In this document: piece after piece, positions 8,737 through 15,048 of the stretch
How the letters are laid out: each line of letters opens with the position of its first letter
How positions within the stretch are numbered: position 1 is the stretch's first letter
NCBI GenBank assembly: GCA_964429485.1
Contig: CAYSBW010000031.1
Span: forward strand, 1-22,317
Direction: 5' to 3'
Origin: JAPLKB01 sp964429485
GTDB taxonomy: Bacteria; Desulfobacterota; Syntrophorhabdia; Syntrophorhabdales; Syntrophorhabdaceae
Length of the DNA stretch: 22,317 bases
Made by a program: the position numbers and the translations under genes
Notes under the pieces: generated by a model
What the model was told of the DNA's origin: nothing
Seen by the model: only the letters and a program-made list of their open reading frames with translations
The model's database searches: none

Positions 8737-9882
8737 ATGAAGAAAATATTTTTTGTCGCTAATACAGGGTTTTTTTTATATAACTACCTTCTTGGTGTAA
8801 TGAGGTCTTTCAAGAAAGAAAATTTTGAAATAGTTGTTGTTGCACCAAAAGATGAATATACAGATATGCTTATAATTGAAGGATTCAGATTTGTACTCAT
8901 AAAGGAACTCGACAGAAAAGGGGCAAATATTTTTAATGACATAAGATTAATGATCGAACTATATAATATTTTCAGGAAAGAAAAACCCTTTCTGACTTTG
9001 AATTTTACAATAAAAATTAATGTTTTCGGGACTTTTGCTGCAAAACTTGCTAAAGTTAACTCCATTTGTACTGTAAGCGGTCTTGGATGGTTGTTTACCG
9101 AAAAAAGCATTAAGACTGTTATAGGTGGTTTTCTCTATAAAATCCTGTATAAAATAGCATTTTCAATTGCCTTAAACATTGTTTTCCAGAACATATACGA
9201 TATGGAATTTTTTATAAAAAATAAATTGGTTGATAAAAATAAATCTTATTTAACTCCAGGTCCTGGAGTTGATACAGATTATTTTTCACCTGAGTGCTGT
9301 TCAACAAAAAACTATCAGAGTGATAAGCATGTTTTTCTTTTGCTTGCAAGGATGCTTTGGGACAAAGGAATAGGTGAACTTGTGAGCGCTGCGCGTGAAG
9401 CGAAAAAAATATATTCGATGACCGAATTTTGGCTTGTAGGACCATTGGATAAAGAAAACAGGGCAGCTATTCCGGAAGAAACAATAAAGGGATGGGAGGA
9501 AGAGGAAATAATAAAATATTTCGGCAAGACAAATGATGCCCGTTCTTTTCTCTGTAACTGTGATGTTGCTGTTTTACCATCTTACCGTGAAGGTATTGCA
9601 AGTTCACTTATAGAAGCTATGGCACTGGGGAAGCCTGTAATAACAACCGATGCCATCGGTTGCAGAGATGTTGTGGAAGACGGAAAAAACGGTTTCCTCG
9701 TTCCTGTTAAGGATGATAAGGCATTGGCTGAAGCCATTATAAAATACATCCTTCTTTCTCCGGAGGAGAAAAAACTAATGGGAGAATACAGCAGAGAAAA
9801 GGCCTTGAAGAAATTTGATAAAAAGATTGTTATAAATGTTTATAAAAAAATAATTAATGATGTTATGGCACAGGTAAAATGA
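8737..9882 (+). CDS. Family 4 glycosyltransferase, PglA/CapM-like
   Basis: A 381-residue GT-B, GT4-type glycosyltransferase. The short N-terminal motif SGLGWLFTE (about 114-122) resembles the conserved TGLGxxF stretch of PglA and related enzymes that add the second sugar to a polyprenyl-diphosphate-linked first sugar. The donor domain shows LLARMLWDKGIGE (201-213), WLVGP, and E-x7-E (E285/E293) in EGIASSLIEAMALGKPVI, then the usual GFLVPVKD. Its stop overlaps the start of the initiating phosphoglycosyltransferase gene by ATGA, which supports a shared role in the first two steps. Family is certain; the PglA-like role is inferred from motif and neighbour. There is only a weak Shine-Dalgarno upstream. 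Confidence 0.88.
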   Translation: MKKIFFVANTGFFLYNYLLGVMRSFKKENFEIVVVAPKDEYTDMLIIEGFRFVLIKELDRKGANIFNDIRLMIELYNIFRKEKPFLTLNFTIKINVFGTFAAKLAKVNSICTVSGLGWLFTEKSIKTVIGGFLYKILYKIAFSIALNIVFQNIYDMEFFIKNKLVDKNKSYLTPGPGVDTDYFSPECCSTKNYQSDKHVFLLLARMLWDKGIGELVSAAREAKKIYSMTEFWLVGPLDKENRAAIPEETIKGWEEEEIIKYFGKTNDARSFLCNCDVAVLPSYREGIASSLIEAMALGKPVITTDAIGCRDVVEDGKNGFLVPVKDDKALAEAIIKYILLSPEEKKLMGEYSREKALKKFDKKIVINVYKKIINDVMAQVK

Positions 9883-10481
9883 AGAGAGCATTTGATATCT
9901 TTCTTTCATCCCTGGGGCTTTTGATTTCATCTCCGTTATGGATAATTATTATCCTGAAGATTAAATTGGAGGACAGGGGACCTGTTTTTTATTTACAGGA
10001 AAGGGTCGGCAAAAAAGGAAGGATATTCCGTGTTATTAAGTTTCGTTCAATGGTTGTAGATGCTGAAAAGGGTATGGGAGCTGTCCAGGCCACTGAACAT
10101 GACCCTAGAGTAACAAAAATCGGAAGATTTCTCAGAAAAACAGCTATGGATGAACTTCCCCAGCTTGTTAATATCTGTAAAGGTGATATGAGCTTTGTTG
10201 GTCCGAGAGCATTACGACCTGTTGAAAAGGAAGTATATGGGAACAATGATATAATTGAAATAGAAAAAATTCCGGGATATTACAAAAGACTTGAAGTAAC
10301 TCCAGGTCTGACAGGGATTGCTCAGATTTATATACCTGCTGATGCCACGAGACGCAGAAAATTTCGTTACGATGTTATCTATATTAAAAACAGGTCATTT
10401 TGTCTGGATATGAAATTAATCTTGCTTTCATTCTGGATTACTTTTAAAGGAAAGTGGGAATCAAGTGGAAAGAAAATATAA
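9879..10481 (+). CDS. Initiating polyprenyl-phosphate phosphoglycosyltransferase (PglC/WcaJ family)
   Basis: This 200-residue protein is a bacterial sugar transferase (PF02397-type, monotopic) that moves a sugar phosphate from a UDP-sugar onto undecaprenyl phosphate, the first step of glycan assembly. A single hydrophobic re-entrant segment lies at about 4-28. GPVFYLQERVG (34-44) and FRVIKFRSM (50-58) are family motifs. The catalytic Asp-Glu dyad is D91/E92 in AMDELPQL, and FVGPRALRP (106-114) and TPGLTGIAQI (141-150) complete the set. The size matches the small PglC class rather than the long WbaP class. It is coupled by ATGA to the GT4, with AGG just before. The sugar is not predictable beyond a likely N-acetylated one by analogy with PglC. 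Confidence 0.93.
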   Translation: MKRAFDIFLSSLGLLISSPLWIIIILKIKLEDRGPVFYLQERVGKKGRIFRVIKFRSMVVDAEKGMGAVQATEHDPRVTKIGRFLRKTAMDELPQLVNICKGDMSFVGPRALRPVEKEVYGNNDIIEIEKIPGYYKRLEVTPGLTGIAQIYIPADATRRRKFRYDVIYIKNRSFCLDMKLILLSFWITFKGKWESSGKKI

Positions 10482-10507
10482 ATATAATATTGAGAGTAAC
10501 AGATATA

Positions 10508-11653
10508 ATGCACACAAAAATATATGATGTAATAATAGTTGGTGCAGGACCTGCCGGTCTTCACGCGGCAAAATTGTTATCGCTAAAAGGGTATGAAATT
10601 CTTGTACTTGAATCAAAAGACGAGATAGGAAAAAATGTCATATGCACTGGTATAATCGGAAAAAAAAGCTATGAGGAATTAGGTTTTGCAAAGAACCAGG
10701 TTTTGCGCAGTATTCAAAATGTCAGAATGGACTCTCCTTTTGATACCTCAATCCTTTACAGACATCCTGAACCTTTTGCATTCGTGCTGGACAGACAAAG
10801 ATTTGATAAATATCTTATGGAATCAGCCTTGGGTCATGGTGTTAGAGTTGTACTACAATGCCGGGTAATAAATGCAAAAATAGAAGAAACAAATGTAAAA
10901 GTCAAATGTATTGGCAATGATGGGAGTGCGATAAAATATAAATGTAAGACACTTGTTATTGCTACCGGTGTCGAAAATGGACTGAATATGAAGCTCGGAC
11001 TTGGATATCCTGTTCATTTTTCAAAGGCGGCACAGAAATATTTAAAAAGCGACAAAAATGATGAAATTACACTTATAATTGGCAACAGATTTGCAAAAGG
11101 AGGTTTTGGATGGATTGTGCCTCTTGGAGATGGTATGGCAAGGATAGGTTTGATAAGCAAATCAAACCTGAAATCTGGTTTTAAAAACATAATGCAAAGA
11201 TATTTTCCTTTTGAACAAGATAATTCAATGCAAATCAAACCCATTGCCCAGGGTCTTGTTTCTAAAACATTCAGCAACAGGGTAATTGCCATTGGTGAAG
11301 CTGCAGGTCAGGTTAAAACAACAACAGGCGGTGGCATTTATTTCGGGCTTCTATGTGCTGAAATAGCAACCAATGTTTTGGATAAAGCATTTAAAGAAAA
11401 TGACTTCAGCGAAAAAAGTCTTTCAGATTATCAGGCCCAATGGAAATCGAAAATAGGTAACGAAATTCGTTTAGGTTCAATTGCGAGAAATATATGCAGC
11501 AGGTTGAATGATTCTCAGATTGAGAAAATATTCAATGCAGTCCAGTCCAATGGATATTTTGATTATATTGCAAGAAATGCTGATTTTGACCGACACGGGG
11601 TTTTTATATTGAATCTTTTAAAGAAACTATCCGGTTTCAACAATGTGTTTTAA
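10508..11653 (+). CDS. FAD-dependent oxidoreductase, geranylgeranyl reductase family
   Basis: This protein is about 381 residues from the ATG chosen here. The N-terminal dinucleotide fold DVIIVGAGPAGLHAA binds FAD. A cysteine-containing ICTGIIG follows at about residue 40-50. The central LDRQRFDKYLM and the late motif IGEAAGQVKTTTGGGIYFG match geranylgeranyl reductase family flavoproteins, which reduce isoprenoid C=C bonds. An in-frame GTG at 10454 lies inside the sugar transferase gene; I prefer the ATG at 10508 because the flavin fold begins directly after it. It lies 26 bases after the initiating transferase. In bacteria outside phototrophs the substrate is often unknown. A polyprenol carrier or a quinone side chain are options, all inference. 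Confidence 0.85.
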   Translation: MHTKIYDVIIVGAGPAGLHAAKLLSLKGYEILVLESKDEIGKNVICTGIIGKKSYEELGFAKNQVLRSIQNVRMDSPFDTSILYRHPEPFAFVLDRQRFDKYLMESALGHGVRVVLQCRVINAKIEETNVKVKCIGNDGSAIKYKCKTLVIATGVENGLNMKLGLGYPVHFSKAAQKYLKSDKNDEITLIIGNRFAKGGFGWIVPLGDGMARIGLISKSNLKSGFKNIMQRYFPFEQDNSMQIKPIAQGLVSKTFSNRVIAIGEAAGQVKTTTGGGIYFGLLCAEIATNVLDKAFKENDFSEKSLSDYQAQWKSKIGNEIRLGSIARNICSRLNDSQIEKIFNAVQSNGYFDYIARNADFDRHGVFILNLLKKLSGFNNVF

Positions 11654-11675
11654 ATTAATGTAGAGACAAATAATT

Positions 11676-12290
11676 ATGACTATTTTTTTGACTGATTCGA
11701 AAATACTGAACTCACAATACATTAAAAGTGTAACGGGATTTGAACACAGAATTCAGCTGGAAGACCCGGAGATATGTTTTATAGGGAGATCAAATGTAGG
11801 CAAGTCTTCAATAATAAACAAACTTGCTATGCAAAAAATCGCAAGAACAAGTTCTACTCCGGGTGCAACAAAATTGATAAATATATACAGGATAAATTAT
11901 GAGTTCGAAAAAATCAGAAAATCAACAATTTTTTCTGATTTCCCTGGTTTTGGTTATTCAAAGGTATCCAAAAAAATATATCTTGGATGGCAGGACATGA
12001 TTGATGGATACATCAGAAAAAACAATTTTATAAAAAGATTGATATGGGTTTATGATGTGCGAAGAGATATTGATGAACTTGATAATAATGTAATGAAGTG
12101 GATTGGTAGCACAGGACACAATTTTACAATGGTAATTACAAAGATTGATAAGGTCAGTAAAAACGAAGCTTTTCAAAAAAAGAAATTATTTGAGAAAAAT
12201 TTTGGTAATGACAGGGTTTTTGTCTTCTCATCTAAAGACGGATTTGGCAGAGAAACACTGCTTTCCCATATATTTAACATCACTAAATAG
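11676..12290 (+). CDS. engB: Ribosome biogenesis GTP-binding protein EngB (YihA/YsxC)
   Basis: EngB is a small TrmE/Era-class GTPase needed for assembly of the large ribosomal subunit. The protein has 204 residues, normal for the family. G1 is GRSNVGKSS (37-45), switch I is SSTPGATK (59-66), G3 is DFPGFGYSKVS (88-98), G4 is TKID (155-158) and G5 is SSKDGFG (185-191). The GRSNVGKSS loop and the PGFGYA-like G3 separate it from Era and Der. The gene starts 22 bases after the flavoprotein stop, so it is probably carried on the same transcript. A terminator follows at 12313-12350. Confidence 0.95.
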   Translation: MTIFLTDSKILNSQYIKSVTGFEHRIQLEDPEICFIGRSNVGKSSIINKLAMQKIARTSSTPGATKLINIYRINYEFEKIRKSTIFSDFPGFGYSKVSKKIYLGWQDMIDGYIRKNNFIKRLIWVYDVRRDIDELDNNVMKWIGSTGHNFTMVITKIDKVSKNEAFQKKKLFEKNFGNDRVFVFSSKDGFGRETLLSHIFNITK

Positions 12291-12312
12291 ATAGCTCTAT
12301 CTAAATACTTAT

Positions 12313-12350
12313 AAATACCCCGTTAATTATAATGGGGTATTTTATTATAT
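12313..12350. terminator. Bidirectional intrinsic terminator between engB and pyrE
   Basis: AAATACCCC (12313-12321) pairs with GGGGTATTT (12334-12342) around a 12-base AT loop. A T-rich tail (tttattatat) follows on the + strand; on the - strand the A-rich flank (ataaat) gives a corresponding U-rich tail. It lies between convergent genes, 22 bases after the engB stop and 27 bases from the pyrE stop, so it can serve both. Confidence 0.75.
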
Positions 12351-12369
12351 AGGTTTAATATCTAATATG

Positions 12370-12921
12370 TTACCGCAAATCGCTAAGGTTGAATATTGAT
12401 TCATACGTGTAATTCTTTGATTCTATAAGTTCCTTTCCACCATCCAACCTGTCAAGAAGAGCTATTATTCCTTTTACATTATAACCTTCGCTTTCTGCTA
12501 TCTCTACAGCTTTTAAAGAAGAACCTCCTGTAGTAACAACATCTTCCAGGATTATTACATCCATTCCCCTTGTAATATTTTTTGCACCTTCTATCCAAAG
12601 GTTTCTTCCATGACCCTTCGGTTCTTTTCTGATAAAAAATCCGGAGAGATTGTCTTTTTGATTGTAAGAGGCTAAAACTACAGCACATACCAGTGGATCA
12701 GCCCCGACACTAACTCCTCCAACAGCTCTTATTCCTTGTATTTCACGGACCATTTTATACATAATTTTCCCTATGAGGTACATACCTTCAGGATTTAATG
12801 CAGTTTCTCTTGCATCAATATAATAAGTGCTTTTTTTTCCACTTTTTAATATAAATTCACCTTCCTCGTAGGATAGTTTTTTAAGAATTTCCAGTAATCT
12901 CTGTTTATCATCCATCAGCAT
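12370..12921 (-). CDS. pyrE: Orotate phosphoribosyltransferase
   Basis: PyrE joins orotate and PRPP to give OMP in pyrimidine synthesis. The 183-residue protein has the PRPP-binding signature VIILEDVVTTGGSS (122-135), the flexible catalytic loop RKEPKGHG (98-105), and the orotate/PRPP region LKSGKKSTYYID (25-36), all in family order. VGGVSVGADPL (67-77) is the usual Gly-rich strand region. The start ATG is supported by a strong site (AGGAAGG) 7 bases upstream. It follows purF on the same strand after 81 bases, so it is probably the last gene of the macro-purF-pyrE unit. I see no PyrR-type attenuator in the 81-base gap. Confidence 0.93.
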   Translation of the reverse strand: MLMDDKQRLLEILKKLSYEEGEFILKSGKKSTYYIDARETALNPEGMYLIGKIMYKMVREIQGIRAVGGVSVGADPLVCAVVLASYNQKDNLSGFFIRKEPKGHGRNLWIEGAKNITRGMDVIILEDVVTTGGSSLKAVEIAESEGYNVKGIIALLDRLDGGKELIESKNYTYESIFNLSDLR

Positions 12922-13002
12922 TTCTCTACCTTCCTGTATTTATTATTTGTAGAATATTTTATTACTACCGTATCCGGTCAATTGAATTGACTGCTCACAC
13001 TT

Positions 13003-14397
13003 TTACTTATTTTGAAACAGTTCCATTTGTTCCAAGCCCATTCCCCATGGAAACTTGGATGGGTAGCAACCTGAAAAACAGGCATCGCAAAAATTATAAT
13101 CAAATTTATCTTCATTGTTACCGATAGCTTTTTTGATACCATTAATACTGAGATATCCAAGAGTATCAGATCCCATAAGAGCGTTAATCTCATCTATGGA
13201 ATGATATGAAGCAATCAGCTGGTTTCTTGAAGGAGTGTCAATCCCATAAAAACAGGGAAAAGCAGTGGGCGGGGAACTGATTCTGAAGTGGACTTCTTTA
13301 GCCCCCTGTTGTTGCAACATTTTTACAATCTTGGCCCCTGTTGTTGAACGCACTATTGAATCATCAATTACCACAATTCTTTTGCCTTTTATTATATCAT
13401 GTACTGCATTCAGTTTCAGCTTTACTCCAAAATGTCTTATAGAATCACGTGGTTCTATAAATGTTCTACCAACGTAATGGTTTCTAATAAGCCCGTGTTC
13501 AAAGGGTAATCCTGTCTCCTGTGCATATCCCACTGCAGCTCCTATACCCGAGTCAGGAATAGGAATTACCATATCTGCATCAACATGGGTTTCTCTGGCC
13601 AGTTCTCTACCAAGTGCCTTTCTTACAGTATATACTGTTCTGCCGAACATATAGCTGTCAGGTCTTGCAAAATAAATATATTCAAAGACACAATGTTTAG
13701 GTTTTATATTTTTGAAAGGAAAATAGGATTTTGTCCCATCCTTTGTTATATGAAGAATCTCACCAGGCTTAATCTCTCTTATGTAATTTGCCTGAATGAG
13801 ATCAAAGGCACAGGTTTCACTTGAAACAATGTATGAATCTCCCAATTTACCGACAACAAGAGGTCTGAATCCATAGGGATCTCTTGCGGCTATCATTTCT
13901 GTTTCGGTTAATATTAAAAGAGAATAGGAGCCTTCCACTCTGTGGAGAGCATTTATTAATCTTTCAACAGTCGAATTTTCATGCGAAAGGGCTATGAGAT
14001 GAACAATAACTTCTGTATCCATTGTGGATTGAAATATGGAGCCGTAATTTTGAAGCTCATCTCGAATTACCTTTGCATTTGTAAGGTTTCCATTGTGGGC
14101 AATTGCAAGGTGGCCTTTAGCATATTCTATGGCAAAGGGTTGAGCGTTTTTGATATAAGAAGCACCTGCTGTGGAATATCTCACATGTCCAATAGCCATA
14201 TCTCCTATTAATCCATCAATGATACTTTCATTGAAAATATCGGAAACATGGCCCATATCCTTGTAGGAATGCAACATTGAACAGTCAGAACTGACAATGC
14301 CGGCGCTTTCCTGACCTCTATGCTGTAGCGCATGGAGGCCGAGATAAGTTAAATTAGATGCTTCACTATGATTGTATACTCCAAAAATGCCACACAT
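13003..14397 (-). CDS. purF: Amidophosphoribosyltransferase, Fe-S type
   Basis: PurF makes 5-phosphoribosylamine from PRPP and glutamine, the first step of purine synthesis. The N-terminal glutaminase begins MCGIFGVYNH, so Met removal exposes the catalytic Cys2 without a propeptide. HALQHRGQESAGI (22-34) and AHNGNLTN (100-107) follow. The PRTase part has VIPIPDSGIGAAVGYA (277-292) and the PRPP loop VVIDDSIVRSTTG (342-354). Cysteines at 236, 382, 437 and 440 match the [4Fe-4S] ligand pattern of the Bacillus subtilis enzyme; a further Cys sits at 444. At 464 residues it is normal length. The start is preceded by GAGG about 11 bases upstream. The sequence shows no purine-repressor or riboswitch motif, but the upstream DNA is cut by Ns. 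Confidence 0.95.
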   Translation of the reverse strand: MCGIFGVYNHSEASNLTYLGLHALQHRGQESAGIVSSDCSMLHSYKDMGHVSDIFNESIIDGLIGDMAIGHVRYSTAGASYIKNAQPFAIEYAKGHLAIAHNGNLTNAKVIRDELQNYGSIFQSTMDTEVIVHLIALSHENSTVERLINALHRVEGSYSLLILTETEMIAARDPYGFRPLVVGKLGDSYIVSSETCAFDLIQANYIREIKPGEILHITKDGTKSYFPFKNIKPKHCVFEYIYFARPDSYMFGRTVYTVRKALGRELARETHVDADMVIPIPDSGIGAAVGYAQETGLPFEHGLIRNHYVGRTFIEPRDSIRHFGVKLKLNAVHDIIKGKRIVVIDDSIVRSTTGAKIVKMLQQQGAKEVHFRISSPPTAFPCFYGIDTPSRNQLIASYHSIDEINALMGSDTLGYLSINGIKKAIGNNEDKFDYNFCDACFSGCYPSKFPWGMGLEQMELFQNK

Positions 14398-14437
14398 ACC
14401 TATTCATCCTCTTTGTTGTTCCTATTAAATTGTTCGA

Positions 14438-14968
14438 TTAAGANNNNNNNNNNTCGAAAAATTTTATTATTTCATTGTCTATCAGGTAAATGTCAACTCG
14501 TTCTAATGATGTTTCGTTACCTTTAATAAAATCCACTATTTCTTCTACCATAATGATTGCACATCGTTCTTTTGGAAAACCGAATATACCTGCACTTATT
14601 GCAGGAATGGATATAGTTTTAAATCCATTCTCTGCAGCAAGCCTGAGTGTATTTTTAATAGACCTCTTAAGTTTGTTTTCTTCATCGCCTTCACCCCATC
14701 TTGGACCCACGGTATGTATGATATGTCCTGCCTTAAGATTACCGGCTTTGGTTATTACAGAGTTACCAACAGGAACATAGCCAATCCTGTTACTTTCTTC
14801 CTGAATAACAGGTCCTCCTTTTTTTGATATTGCACCAGCCACACCACCTCCATGCTGGAGATATGAATTTGCAGCATTTACAATAGCATCTGCAGTGCTT
14901 TCTGTTAAATCTCCTTTAATAATTCTAATTCTGGTTTTTTTAAAAACCATTTCTTTTAAGATTTTCAT
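14438..14968 (-). CDS. Macro domain (ADP-ribose-binding) protein, C-terminus uncertain
   Basis: A single macro-domain protein of the YmdB/MacroD type, which bind ADP-ribose and often hydrolyse O-acetyl-ADP-ribose or mono-ADP-ribosylated targets. Visible motifs are KGDLTESTADAIVNAAN (18-34), LQHGGGVAGAI (37-47, phosphate loop with the catalytic-type Asn/Gly segment before it), IIHTVGPRW (83-91), and PAISAGIFGFPKE (122-134). About 171 residues are real; the last few codons cross the run of Ns, so the stop given here may be an artefact. The Shine-Dalgarno is weak; ATG at the seventh codon is an alternative start. It heads the purF-pyrE strand and diverges from recG. Substrate is unknown, but the macro fold is clear. 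Confidence 0.88.
   Translation of the reverse strand: MKILKEMVFKKTRIRIIKGDLTESTADAIVNAANSYLQHGGGVAGAISKKGGPVIQEESNRIGYVPVGNSVITKAGNLKAGHIIHTVGPRWGEGDEENKLKRSIKNTLRLAAENGFKTISIPAISAGIFGFPKERCAIIMVEEIVDFIKGNETSLERVDIYLIDNEIIKFFXXXXS
14444..14453. other. Assembly gap (10 Ns)
   Basis: Ten consecutive undetermined bases lie inside the 3' end of the macro-domain gene, 46 bases upstream of purF. The round number suggests a scaffolding placeholder, so true distance and sequence here are unknown. Confidence 0.99.
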
Positions 14969-15048
14969 ATTCGTCCGGGGATAGATTTAATAAATTTCCT
15001 ACTCACTTCTAAAGAAGGCGTAAATATTGTAATATAAAAATTCATAAT
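14969..15048. promoter_or_regulatory. Divergent promoter region between macro gene and recG
   Basis: These 80 AT-rich bases must hold the start signals for recG and for the macro-purF-pyrE unit. A possible recG -10 (TAATAT, 15030-15035) is visible but its -35 partner is weak. CTTCT-AA-AGAAG (15006-15017) is a small inverted repeat in the middle, possibly an operator. Reading is tentative; no exact promoter can be named. Confidence 0.35.

Noticed and set aside
10454..10507. Upstream GTG start for the flavoprotein
   Set aside because: It would overlap the sugar transferase gene and add 18 residues before the FAD fold; the ATG at 10508 places the fold correctly.
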